NCBI GenBank assembly: GCA_050013835.1
Contig: JBEKEM010000006.1
Location: 97,470 to 161,469 of the forward strand
Length of the DNA: 64,000 nucleotides
From: Bog-793 sp050013835
GTDB lineage: Bacteria > Actinomycetota > Acidimicrobiia > Acidimicrobiales > Bog-793
Direction of reading: 5' to 3'
Shown piece after piece: positions 41,895 through 49,806 of this stretch. How positions within the stretch are numbered: the stretch's first letter is position 1; each line of letters opens with the position of its first letter. The notes under the pieces were generated by a model that saw only the letters and a program-made list of their open reading frames with translations, was not told the DNA's origin and ran no database searches. The position numbers were made by a program, and so were the translations under genes.

Positions 41895-43037
41895 TCAGCC
41901 GGCGGAGCGGAGCGCCACGGCCTTGGCGACGAGCTGGGCCTGCAGGTCTTCGAACGACTTGGCGAAGGCGGCGACCCCCTCGACCTCGAGCTGTTCGGTC
42001 ACGTCGTCGAGGTCGACCCCCACCTCGGCGAGGGCGGCGAGCACCTCCTTGGACTCGGCAACCGCGGTGTCGACGGTGCGAGCCACGGCGCCGTGGTCGT
42101 TGAACGCCTCCGCCGTCTCCGGCGGCAGCGTGTTGACGGTGTCGGGCCCGATCAGGCCGTCGACGTACAGCAGATCGGGATAGGCGGGGTTCTTGGTCGA
42201 CGTCGAGGCCCACAGCGGGCGCTGCACCCGCGCGCCGGCGGCGGCGAGGACGGTGAAGCGAGAAGACGAGAAACGATCGCGGAAGACCTCGTAGGCGAGA
42301 TGCGCCTGGGCGAGGGCGGCCCGGCCGCGCAGCTCGAGGGCACGGGCCGCCCGCGGGCTTCCCGGCTCGGCCTTGGCGATCGCCTCCAGCCGCCGGTCCA
42401 CCTCGGTATCGACGCGGCTCACGAAGAACGAGGCGACCGAGGCGACCGAGGCGACCTTGGCGGGGGATCCACCCGCGGCGGCGAGCCGTTCGAGACCGCC
42501 GAGGTAGGCGTCGATCACGGCCTGGTAGCGCTCGAGGGAGAAGATGAGGGTGACGTTGACCTTCACGCCGGAGGCGATCGCCTCTTCGATCGCCGGCAGG
42601 CCCTCCGGCGTCGCGGGGATCTTCACCAGCACGTTCGGCCGTTCCACACGGTCGCAGAGGGCCCGGGCGGCGGCAATCGTCCCCGCCGTGTCGCGGGCGA
42701 GCCCCGGCGCGACCTCGACCGAGACGAAGCCGTCCCCGCCCCCGGAGGACTCGTAGAGCGGGCGCAGGATGTCGAGGGCACCGACGACGTCGGCGAGGAC
42801 GAGCTCCCAGTAGGCGTCCTCGACCGGCACGTCGGCGCGGACGAGCTCACCGAACTGCTCGTCGTAGTCCGAACCGGTCCCGATCGCCCTCGTCAGAATC
42901 GTCGGGTTCGAGGTGACACCGCGGATCCCCGCGGCGACGAGCTTCTCGAGCCCGCCGGCACGCACGTAGCTCCGCTTCAGGTCGTCGATCCACGGGCTCT
43001 GGCGCTGCTCCCGGTACAGGTCATCGAGTCTGGTCAC
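41895..43037 (-). CDS. tal: Transaldolase
   Basis: Transaldolase exchanges three-carbon units between sugar phosphates in the non-oxidative pentose phosphate pathway. The 380-residue product has GVTSNPTILTRAI, the Schiff-base Lys in VLVKIPAT, NVTLIFSLERY and WASTSTKNP. GTG 43037 follows TGGAGG with good spacing and begins at the conserved RLDDLYREQ; the frame is open 11 codons further. Near the middle it carries three copies of a 9-bp tandem repeat coding Val-Ala-Ser. Confidence 0.95.
   Translation of the reverse strand: MTRLDDLYREQRQSPWIDDLKRSYVRAGGLEKLVAAGIRGVTSNPTILTRAIGTGSDYDEQFGELVRADVPVEDAYWELVLADVVGALDILRPLYESSGGGDGFVSVEVAPGLARDTAGTIAAARALCDRVERPNVLVKIPATPEGLPAIEEAIASGVKVNVTLIFSLERYQAVIDAYLGGLERLAAAGGSPAKVASVASVASFFVSRVDTEVDRRLEAIAKAEPGSPRAARALELRGRAALAQAHLAYEVFRDRFSSSRFTVLAAAGARVQRPLWASTSTKNPAYPDLLYVDGLIGPDTVNTLPPETAEAFNDHGAVARTVDTAVAESKEVLAALAEVGVDLDDVTEQLEVEGVAAFAKSFEDLQAQLVAKAVALRSAG
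42430..42456. repeat. Three-copy 9-bp tandem repeat inside tal
   Basis: GAGGCGACC occurs three times in a row, giving VASVASVAS in the protein just before FFVSRVD. Transaldolases of this type usually have a single ASVASFF-like run, so the repeat may be a recent in-frame expansion. Confidence 0.8.
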
Positions 43038-43244
43038 GTGCGGTGCCTCCAGGCGCCGTGAACGGCGCAAGTGCGATCGTGGACAGGACGAGACTACGGC
43101 AACGCGGACCCTCCTCGACGATCGGGGTCAGCCAGGGGAGCACGCCGAGGCGTCGGCCGATGGCAATCCAACGCCGCGGCGGCCAGAGGGCGCGGTAGCC
43201 TGCGACAGTCGTACCGGCGGGCAGTCGGCGGGGAAGGGGAGAGC

Positions 43245-43616
43245 GTGGCGAAGGTGTCGGATGACGGCCCCGGCAAGGGACGCGCCAGCATCGGCGAGAC
43301 CCTCGCCGTCGTGCGCCGTTATGTCATCCAGGAGACCGTCGCGCCGCTGCGCCAGCTCGGCCGGCGGCTCGTCTTCGGGATCGCCGGGGCGCTCCTCATC
43401 GCAGTCGGCGCCGTGATCGCCCTCGTCGGAATGCTGCGTGCCCTGCAGACCGAGACAGGCCATGCCTTCGCCGGAGGCTGGTCCTTCGCTCCCTACCTCC
43501 TCACCATGGCGGCCGCGCTCGCCGCGCTCGCCGGCTTCGTCGTGTTCGGGTTCCGGGGCGTGGTGAAGCCAGGCTCGGCACGGACCAGGTCGTCCGGGCG
43601 GAAGGCCCGGCGGTGA
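43245..43616 (+). CDS. Small membrane protein with two helices, unknown function
   Basis: A 123-residue protein with a charged, helical N-terminus and two hydrophobic segments (about residues 46-66 and 82-105), then a basic tail; the layout resembles holin-like or DUF-type envelope proteins. GTG 43245 lies behind GGGAAGGGGAGAG, and a TAGCCT -10-like hexamer is at 43196-43201. It is the first of four tightly packed genes ending in trmI. No family could be named. Confidence 0.7.
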   Translation: MAKVSDDGPGKGRASIGETLAVVRRYVIQETVAPLRQLGRRLVFGIAGALLIAVGAVIALVGMLRALQTETGHAFAGGWSFAPYLLTMAAALAALAGFVVFGFRGVVKPGSARTRSSGRKARR

Positions 43617-43840
43617 GAGGCGACCGCGAAGAGCCGCGGCGCGACGACGCGCCCCTGTCGCTCGCCGAGGTCGAGCGGCAGCTGCGCGAGCTCCTCGGGC
43701 CCGGGCAGGGAGCGGAGGCGAAGATCGCCGCCGCCGCGGCGGGGGTGGGTGCGCTCGCCGTCGGCGTGGTGTCGGTCTACCTGCTCGGACGCCGCAAGGG
43801 CCGGCGACGCGCCAGCGTGCTCGAGATCCGCCGGGTCTGA
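43613..43840 (+). CDS. Small single-helix membrane protein
   Basis: A 75-residue product: acidic/basic N-terminus with SLAEVERQLREL, one hydrophobic helix (about residues 37-59, AAAAAGVGALAVGVVSVYLLG) and a strongly basic RRKGRRR end that predicts a cytoplasmic C-terminus. The GTG start overlaps the previous stop by 4 nt. Not recognised. Confidence 0.65.
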   Translation: MRGDREEPRRDDAPLSLAEVERQLRELLGPGQGAEAKIAAAAAGVGALAVGVVSVYLLGRRKGRRRASVLEIRRV

Positions 43841-43843
43841 GAC

Positions 43844-44113
43844 ATGGGATCGACCCTCGACTCCCTCACCCATCGCCTCATTCGGCACGGGCTGCGCCGG
43901 GGACTCGTCGAGGGAAGCGTCGCCTGGATCGTCATCGGCGCCGCCGCCGCCGTCGTGCGCTACGTCGCCCGGCCCGAGGCGCCGCTCGTCGGCCGCGAGA
44001 ACCTCCGCCTCGGTGAATCCGTCCTCGTGACGCACGTTCCCGCCCCTGAGGGGCGCCGACCCCGCGGGCGCCGACGGGGGAGGGACGCGGGGATCCTCCC
44101 GGGCGATTCGTGA
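43844..44113 (+). CDS. Small membrane-associated protein
   Basis: An 89-residue product with one hydrophobic segment (about residues 23-40, EGSVAWIVIGAAAAVVRYV) between basic flanks; the C-terminal 30 residues are Arg/Gly-rich. It starts 3 nt after the preceding stop, and its own stop overlaps the trmI start. Not recognised. The fixed packing with trmI suggests a conserved unit, but a functional link is not evident. Confidence 0.65.
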   Translation: MGSTLDSLTHRLIRHGLRRGLVEGSVAWIVIGAAAAVVRYVARPEAPLVGRENLRLGESVLVTHVPAPEGRRPRGRRRGRDAGILPGDS

Positions 44114-44988
44114 CCGACCCCGGGCGGGTAGGCCGCGGACCCCGCGGACCACTCGCCGCGGGGGAGCGGGTGCTCCTCGTCGACCACCACGACCGGCGCT
44201 ACCTCATCCGCCTCGTGCCGGGGGCGTCCTTCCAGTCCCACGCCGGGGTCGTCGAGCACGACGCGCTGATCGGCCGGCCCGAGGGCAGCGAGGTCGTCGC
44301 CTGGCGGCGTGACGGCGGGTCCGGCCCGGCCCGTCGCTTCCTCGCCGTGCGGCCGACGCTCGCCGACGTCATCGTGAAGATGCCGCGGGGCGCCCAGGTG
44401 ATCTACCCGAAGGACCTCGGCGCCATCCTCGTCGCCGCCGACCTCTTCCCCGGGGCGCGGGTCCTCGAGGCGGGCGTCGGTTCGGGGGCGCTGTCGATGA
44501 CGGCGCTGCAGGCCGGCTGCGAGGTCACCGGCTACGAGATCAGGGAGGACTTCGCCCGGCGGGCCAGGGCGAACGTGGCGGAGCTCCTTGGCGCCGACGC
44601 GCCGTTCCGCGTCGAGGAGCGCGACGTCTACGAGGGGATCGCCGAGACCGGGCTCGACCGGGTGCTCCTCGACCTGCCCGAACCGTGGCGCGTCGTCGAG
44701 CACGCCGAGCGGGCCCTCCTCCCCGGGGGGATCCTCCTCGCCTACCTGCCGTCGATCACCCAGACGGCCGAGCTGCGTGCCCGGCTCGCCAGGGCGTCGT
44801 TCGCCCTCGCCGAGACGTTCGAGATCCTCCGGCGCTCGTGGCACATCGAGGGGAGGTCGGTGCGGCCCGACCACCGAATGGTCGCCCACACTGGCTTCGT
44901 CACGACGGCGCGCCGCGTCGAGGCGCGGGGCTTCTCAGGCGGGGAACGGGACGGGGACGGCGGGCCGGCCGGGGGAGTCGAGGACTAG
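44110..44988 (+). CDS. trmI: tRNA (adenine-58-N1)-methyltransferase TrmI
   Basis: TrmI methylates A58 in the T-loop of tRNAs using S-adenosylmethionine. The 292-residue product has the N-terminal beta domain, the linker PRGAQVIYPKDLGAIL, the SAM-binding LEAGVGSGALSM, then YEIREDFARRA and LDLPEPWRVV. GTG 44110 overlaps the previous gene. The stop shares CTAG with the converging ferredoxin gene. In mycobacteria the orthologue also lies close to the proteasome locus. Confidence 0.95.
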   Translation: MTDPGRVGRGPRGPLAAGERVLLVDHHDRRYLIRLVPGASFQSHAGVVEHDALIGRPEGSEVVAWRRDGGSGPARRFLAVRPTLADVIVKMPRGAQVIYPKDLGAILVAADLFPGARVLEAGVGSGALSMTALQAGCEVTGYEIREDFARRARANVAELLGADAPFRVEERDVYEGIAETGLDRVLLDLPEPWRVVEHAERALLPGGILLAYLPSITQTAELRARLARASFALAETFEILRRSWHIEGRSVRPDHRMVAHTGFVTTARRVEARGFSGGERDGDGGPAGGVED

Positions 44989-45221
44989 GCCTGCTCGATG
45001 AAGATGCACTCCCCGGGGCACTCCTCGGCGGCCTCCGTGACGGCGTCCTCGAGCCCGTCAGGGACGACCACCATGCCCTTCACGCCGCCCGGGTCGGTCA
45101 TCACGGTGGCGCCGTCCTTCACGTAGGCGAGGCCGTCGTCTTGCAGTGTGAACACGGCGGGGCAGATCTCCTCGCAGAGACCGTCACCGGTGCACAGATC
45201 CTGATCGATCCACACCTTCAT
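44985..45221 (-). CDS. Ferredoxin
   Basis: A 78-residue small iron-sulfur protein for one-electron transfer in the cytoplasm. Cysteines occur as CTGDGLCEEICP near the N-terminus and CPGEC near the C-terminus, with the MKVWIDQDLC opening and CIFIE end of actinobacterial ferredoxins. The spacing suggests one [3Fe-4S] or [4Fe-4S] cluster; the type cannot be fixed from sequence alone. ATG 45221 follows GAGGAAGG. Partners such as cytochrome P450 or an F420 enzyme are not adjacent. Confidence 0.88.
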   Translation of the reverse strand: MKVWIDQDLCTGDGLCEEICPAVFTLQDDGLAYVKDGATVMTDPGGVKGMVVVPDGLEDAVTEAAEECPGECIFIEQA

Positions 45222-45396
45222 CGCGCGGCGCGCCTTCCTCTGGGATTCCGGCCAGCCTCACCAGCGTAGCGACGCCACAGGTGGCGGGAGAACAGGGCCT
45301 CGTCACGAAGCCGAACGGACCGTATCGAGCCCGTCCGGGGGAGTCAAGGAAGCCGGACCGGCGCGATCGGTACCCACCGGTAGTGGGCCGGCTAGG

Positions 45397-45750
45397 TCAC
45401 CCGGCAACGGCCACGGCCAAGGCGCCGCTGACGTATTCCTTCGTCCACGTCGCCGCGGTCAGGCTGCCTTCCTTGGCCCATATGTTCCCGGAGCCGTCGT
45501 TCACAGCAATGAGGGGACCGTTCGTGGGGTCACTCGCTATGGCTCCCCAATCATTCGAGCCGTACACCGGGTCCACCCATGGCGCGGTGAGGCTGCCCAC
45601 CTTGGCCGCGAAGTCGCCAGGGTTGCCAATGGCGAGGAGAGGCGGCGTCGAAGTGCCGCCACCCGTCGTCGCCTGGGCGCTCGCTAGGGGAAGCCACGCG
45701 CTACCGAGCAAGACGAGAGTGAAGACGTAAAGGAAGCGCCGCATAGTCAT
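45397..45750 (-). CDS. Short secreted repeat protein, possibly truncated
   Basis: A 117-residue product with a clear signal peptide (MRRFLYVFTLVLLGSAW... cut near ASAQA) and ATG 45750 behind GAAGGAGAG. The mature part contains two imperfect repeats of about 33 residues built on A-x-VGSLTAPW and AKEGSLTAATWTKEY, like tachylectin-type propeller proteins that have five or more repeats. The product stops after VAVAG, where the next repeat would be expected. It may be a 3'-truncated remnant. Function is unknown. Confidence 0.6.
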   Translation of the reverse strand: MTMRRFLYVFTLVLLGSAWLPLASAQATTGGGTSTPPLLAIGNPGDFAAKVGSLTAPWVDPVYGSNDWGAIASDPTNGPLIAVNDGSGNIWAKEGSLTAATWTKEYVSGALAVAVAG

Positions 45751-46285
45751 CGCACTCTCCTTCTCAGGGTGTTTGGCCGGGGTGCTAGCGAATGGCGCGC
45801 GGCGACGCGCTGGAATCCGATCCCCAGTTGTCCCCCGTCGGCGCAGGATGGGTCGAATCCGCTGTGGCAGGTTCACGTGGAGCCGACCGCGGGCAATCTC
45901 GGTCACCGAGGCGTTCCGCGACGTGGCCGACGTTGTCGCTTCGCGTCACGCTGCGAGGTTTCGGTCAGGACTCAATGAGCCCGAACACGACCGCCGCCAT
46001 GGCCGGTCGGGGACGAGATGGTGGGGCGACAGTGCTTAAGAGTCTGGGACGAAACTCCCCTGCAGGTAGCAATCGCGCCTCCCTGGTGAACCAACGACGC
46101 AAGCGGCGGACCGCGGTTTCGCGCGGCCTTCGCCCCTTAGCGCCTGGGGGCGCTCTCTCGGATGCCTGCGGAGGCGGCCCGGAGCTGGCACAAGTCGCGG
46201 TGTCGGGAACCGGCGCGACCGGCATCCGCCAGGGCCGGTGTAGGGTCGAAAAGATCGGGGCGACGCCGCGAGGAGGTGCCCGGAT
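45751..46285. other. Gene-poor interval upstream of mpa
   Basis: About 535 bp with no supported gene; the open frames here have no domain features. The right end holds a TAGGGT -10-like hexamer (46241-46246) and GAGGAGGT before the mpa ATG, so the proteasome cluster promoter is here. The left end must hold the promoter of the leftward secreted-protein gene. Confidence 0.5.
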
Positions 46286-48010
46286 ATGGATGAGGACACG
46301 GCCGGACTGCGGGCCCGTGTCGCCGCGGCCGAGGAGGAGGTGGCGGAGCTGCGCCACCGCCTGCACGAGGCGCCGCAACGCGTCCGGGTGCTCGAGGAGC
46401 GCCTCCTCGAGGTGAAAGGCCAGCTCGCCCAGGCGCTCTCGCACAACGAGAAGCTCACCTACACGCTCCAGCAGGCCAAGGAGAACATTGCTGCGCTGCG
46501 CGAGGAGGTCGACAAGCTCACGCAGGCCCCGAACGCCTACGGGACCTTCCTCGGCCACAACGACGACGGCACCGTGGACATCTTCGCCAGCGGCCGCAAG
46601 ATGCGGGTCGCCCTCCACCCGGCCATCGAGCGGGAGAGCCTGCACCGCGGTCACGAGGTCGTCCTCAACGAGTCGCTGAACGTCGTGCTCGCCCGCTCCT
46701 ACGAGCAGTCCGGCGAGGTCGTGAAGATCCAGGAGATCCTCGACGACGGCCGCCGCGCTCTCGTCGTCGGCCGCGCCGACGAGGAGCACGTCGCCGAGCT
46801 CTCCGCCGCCCTCGCCGAGGAGCGCCTGCGCGCCGGCGACAGCGTGCTCATGGACCCGCGCTCGCTGCTGCTGCTCGAGAAGCTGCCGAGGCCCGAGATC
46901 GAGGAAGTCGTCCTCGAGGAGGTGCCGGACATCACCTACGCCGACATCGGCGGCCTCGACGAGCAGATCGAGGCGCTCACCGACGCGGTGGAGCTGCCCT
47001 ACCTGCACCCGGAGCTTTTCGCCGAGCACCAGCTGCCCGCTCCGAAGGGGATCCTGCTCTACGGCCCGCCGGGCTGCGGCAAGACGCTGATCGCCAAGGC
47101 GGTGGCGAACTCCCTGGCAAAAAAGGTCGGCGAGCTGAAGGGCAACGAGAACGTCCGCAGCTACTTCCTCAACATCAAGGGGCCGGAGCTGTTGAACAAG
47201 TACGTCGGCGAGACGGAGCGGCAGATCCGGCTCGTCTTCCAGCGGGCCCGCGAGAAAGCGGACGAGGGCGTCCCGGTCATCGTCTTCTTCGACGAGATGG
47301 ACTCGCTCTTCCGCACCCGCGGCAGCGGCATCAGCTCCGACATGGAGTCGACGATCGTCCCGCAACTCCTCGCCGAGATCGACGGCGTCGAGGCGCTGCG
47401 CGACGTCATCGTCATCGGCGCCTCGAACCGCGAGGACCTCATCGACCCGGCGATCCTGCGCCCCGGCAGGCTCGACGTGAAGATCAAGATCGAACGGCCC
47501 GACGAAGCGGCCGCCCAGCAGATCTTCTCCCGCTACCTCACGGCCGACCTGCCCCTCAATGCCGACGACGTCGCCGAGTTCGGCGGGGGGGACCCCGCCA
47601 AAGCGGTCCGCGTGATGATCGAGCGCACCGTCGCCGAGATGTACCGGGCCGACGACGAGAACCGCTTCCTCGAGGTCACCTACCAGAACGGGGACAAGGA
47701 GATCCTCTACTTCCGGGACTTCGCCTCGGGGGCGATGATCGAGAACATCGTCCGGCGGGCGAAGAAGCTCGCCATCAAGCGTGTCCTCGGCGGGGAGGCG
47801 AGGGGCGTCTGCCTCACAGACCTCCTCGAGTCGATCAAGCAGGAGTACAAGGAGAACGAGGACCTGCCGAACACGACGAACCCCGACGACTGGGCGAAGA
47901 TCTCCGGCAAGAAAGGCGAGCGCATCGTCTACGTGCGCACCGTGGTCGACCACGGCGACGAGCGCGGCGGCAGGGCGATCGAGCGGGTCGGGACCGGCCA
48001 GTACCTGTAG
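46286..48010 (+). CDS. mpa: Proteasome-associated AAA+ ATPase (Mpa/ARC)
   Basis: The hexameric unfoldase that recognises pupylated proteins and feeds them into the 20S proteasome. Order in the 574-residue chain: N-terminal coiled coil (residues 1-85, binds Pup), OB-type domains, AAA+ core with GPPGCGKTLIAKA (about 260), FFDEMDSLF and the RPGRLD arginine region, and a C-terminal GQYL that docks into the proteasome alpha ring. Nothing is missing. It leads the mpa-dop-pup-prcB-prcA cluster. Confidence 0.97.
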   Translation: MDEDTAGLRARVAAAEEEVAELRHRLHEAPQRVRVLEERLLEVKGQLAQALSHNEKLTYTLQQAKENIAALREEVDKLTQAPNAYGTFLGHNDDGTVDIFASGRKMRVALHPAIERESLHRGHEVVLNESLNVVLARSYEQSGEVVKIQEILDDGRRALVVGRADEEHVAELSAALAEERLRAGDSVLMDPRSLLLLEKLPRPEIEEVVLEEVPDITYADIGGLDEQIEALTDAVELPYLHPELFAEHQLPAPKGILLYGPPGCGKTLIAKAVANSLAKKVGELKGNENVRSYFLNIKGPELLNKYVGETERQIRLVFQRAREKADEGVPVIVFFDEMDSLFRTRGSGISSDMESTIVPQLLAEIDGVEALRDVIVIGASNREDLIDPAILRPGRLDVKIKIERPDEAAAQQIFSRYLTADLPLNADDVAEFGGGDPAKAVRVMIERTVAEMYRADDENRFLEVTYQNGDKEILYFRDFASGAMIENIVRRAKKLAIKRVLGGEARGVCLTDLLESIKQEYKENEDLPNTTNPDDWAKISGKKGERIVYVRTVVDHGDERGGRAIERVGTGQYL

Positions 48011-48063
48011 GCGCGCCCGTCGCGCGCCGGCGCAGTCGACGGTCGGGCGCGCGGGAACTCCAC

Positions 48064-48069
48064 TAGGGT
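48064..48069 (+). promoter_or_regulatory. -10-like hexamer for leaderless dop mRNA
   Basis: TAGGGT lies 7 nt before the dop ATG (48077), with no Shine-Dalgarno sequence between. Confidence 0.5.
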
Positions 48070-48076
48070 CGGCCAC

Positions 48077-49576
48077 ATGGCGATCCCCAAGATCTGCGGC
48101 ATCGAGACCGAGTACGGGGTGCACGTCACGGGCGGGGCGGACACCAATCCGACGGCTGCGTCGTCGCTTCTCATCAACGCCTACGCCGCCGATCTCGCCG
48201 GCCGCGTCGGCTGGGACTTCGAGGACGAGTCGCCGGGGAGAGACGCCCGCGGCTTCGTACGCGACCGCGGGCTCGCCCCCGAGGTCGAGACGAACCTCGT
48301 CAACACCGTGCTCACCAACGGGGCCCGCTACTACGTCGACCACGCCCACCCCGAGTACTCGACGCCCGAGTGCTCGACGACGCTCGAGCTCGTCACCCAC
48401 GACAAGGCGGGGGAGACCGTCCTCACCGCCTCGATGGCGGCGGCCCAGAGGTTGCTCCCGCCGGGCCAGGCCGTCCTCGTCTACAAGAACAACTCCGACG
48501 GCAAGGGCAACACCTACGGGTGCCACGAGAACTACCTCGTCGAGCGCGCCGTGCCCTTCGGGCGAATCGTCCGCGACCTCACGGCGCACCTCGTCACGCG
48601 CCAGATCTACACGGGGGCGGGCAAGGTGGGCTGCGAACTCCCCGGCCAGCACCCGGCGGCCTTCGAGCTCAGCCAGCGTGCCGATTTCTTCGAGGAGGAG
48701 GTCGGTCTCGAGACGACATTGAAGCGGCCGATCATCAACACCCGGGACGAGCCGCACGCCGACGCCGAGCGCTACCGCCGCCTCCACGTGATCACGGGCG
48801 ACGCCAACCTCGCCGAGGTGGCGACGCTGCTCAAGATCGGCGTCACGGCGATCGTGCTGCTCCTCATCGAGGACGACGTCCTCGGCGGCGGTGAGCTCGT
48901 CCTTGCCAACCCGGTCGCCGCGATGCACGCCGTCTCGCACGACCTCACCCTCGCCGCGCCCCTCGAGCTCGCCTCCGGCGGGCAGATGACGGCGATCGAG
49001 GTGCAGTGGCGGCTGCTCGACCTCGCCCGCAAGTACAACGAAGTGCGCGGGCTCGCGCCCCTCGGCGAGGGCGGCGACTTCGTCCTCGACCGCTGGGAGT
49101 CGGTCCTCACCGCCCTGGAGTCGAACGCCTCGGTACTTGCGCGCACGCTCGACTGGACCGCCAAGCTCGACCTCATCGACGCCTACTGTGCCCGGCACCA
49201 CTGCGACCTCGACGACCACCGTGTCCAGGCCCTCGACCTGCAGTACCACGACCTGCGGCCGACGCGGTCGCTCTACCGGCGTCTCGGGCTCGAGCGTCTC
49301 GTCGACGACGCGGCGATCGCCGCCGCCGTCTCCGACCCGCCCACGACCACGCGGGCGTACTTCCGCGGCAAGTGCCTGCAGCGCTACCCGGGGTCGATCG
49401 TGGCCGCCAACTGGGACTCGGTCGTGTTCGATCTCGGCGGGGGCCCGCTGCGGAGGGTGCCGATGATGGATCCGTTGCGGGGGAGCGCGGCCCACGTCGC
49501 TACGCTTCTCGAGAGGTGCCACAGCGCCGCCGAGCTCGTCGGGCAACTTGGCGGTGAGGAGGAGTCAGATGGCTGA
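48077..49576 (+). CDS. dop: Pup deamidase/depupylase Dop
   Basis: Dop removes Pup from substrates and, where needed, deamidates the Pup C-terminal Gln. The 499-residue glutamine-synthetase-fold enzyme begins IPKICGIETEYGV with the catalytic Glu region, followed by HPEYSTPECST, KNNSDGKGNTYGCHENY and RPIINTRDEPHAD, and contains the Dop-loop stretch absent from PafA (about residues 35-70). Because the local Pup already ends in Glu, depupylation is its likely main role here. It overlaps the pup start by 8 nt. Confidence 0.96.
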   Translation: MAIPKICGIETEYGVHVTGGADTNPTAASSLLINAYAADLAGRVGWDFEDESPGRDARGFVRDRGLAPEVETNLVNTVLTNGARYYVDHAHPEYSTPECSTTLELVTHDKAGETVLTASMAAAQRLLPPGQAVLVYKNNSDGKGNTYGCHENYLVERAVPFGRIVRDLTAHLVTRQIYTGAGKVGCELPGQHPAAFELSQRADFFEEEVGLETTLKRPIINTRDEPHADAERYRRLHVITGDANLAEVATLLKIGVTAIVLLLIEDDVLGGGELVLANPVAAMHAVSHDLTLAAPLELASGGQMTAIEVQWRLLDLARKYNEVRGLAPLGEGGDFVLDRWESVLTALESNASVLARTLDWTAKLDLIDAYCARHHCDLDDHRVQALDLQYHDLRPTRSLYRRLGLERLVDDAAIAAAVSDPPTTTRAYFRGKCLQRYPGSIVAANWDSVVFDLGGGPLRRVPMMDPLRGSAAHVATLLERCHSAAELVGQLGGEEESDG

Positions 49577-49769
49577 ACGCGAGCTGAAGCGGCGATCGGC
49601 GCCGGCGCGCCAGGTCCCCGAGCCGGCCGAGGAGGAGGTCCCCCAGGGGTCGGAGAAGGGCGAGCGCCTGAAGGCGGAGATCGACGACCTGCTCGACGAG
49701 ATCGACGACGTCCTCGAGGACAACGCCGAGGAATTCGTGCGCAACTACGTCCAAAAAGGGGGGGAGTAG
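49569..49769 (+). CDS. pup: Prokaryotic ubiquitin-like protein Pup
   Basis: A 66-residue disordered tag that PafA joins to lysines of target proteins. The product starts MAERELKRRSAPA, contains the Mpa-binding acidic helix EIDDLLDEIDDVLEDNAEEFVRNYV and ends KGGE. A Glu end means the tag can be ligated without prior deamidation, unlike the GGQ of Mycobacterium tuberculosis. ATG 49569 behind GGAGGAG starts inside dop. prcB follows after 37 nt. Confidence 0.95.
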   Translation: MAERELKRRSAPARQVPEPAEEEVPQGSEKGERLKAEIDDLLDEIDDVLEDNAEEFVRNYVQKGGE

Positions 49770-49791
49770 TTGAGCGGAGGCTCCCGGCAAC

Positions 49792-49797
49792 TAGGGT
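49792..49797 (+). promoter_or_regulatory. -10-like hexamer upstream of prcB
   Basis: TAGGGT lies 9 nt before the prcB ATG (49807). It could give a near-leaderless prcBA message in addition to readthrough from mpa. Confidence 0.4.
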
Positions 49798-49806
49798 TCG
49801 ACCCTG

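Noticed and set aside
45965..49546. A minus-strand open frame of 1193 codons opposite mpa and dop
   Set aside because: It is fully antisense to two strongly conserved genes, is rich in Arg, Asp, Glu and Val, and shows no domain. Long antisense frames are expected in DNA with very high GC at third codon positions.
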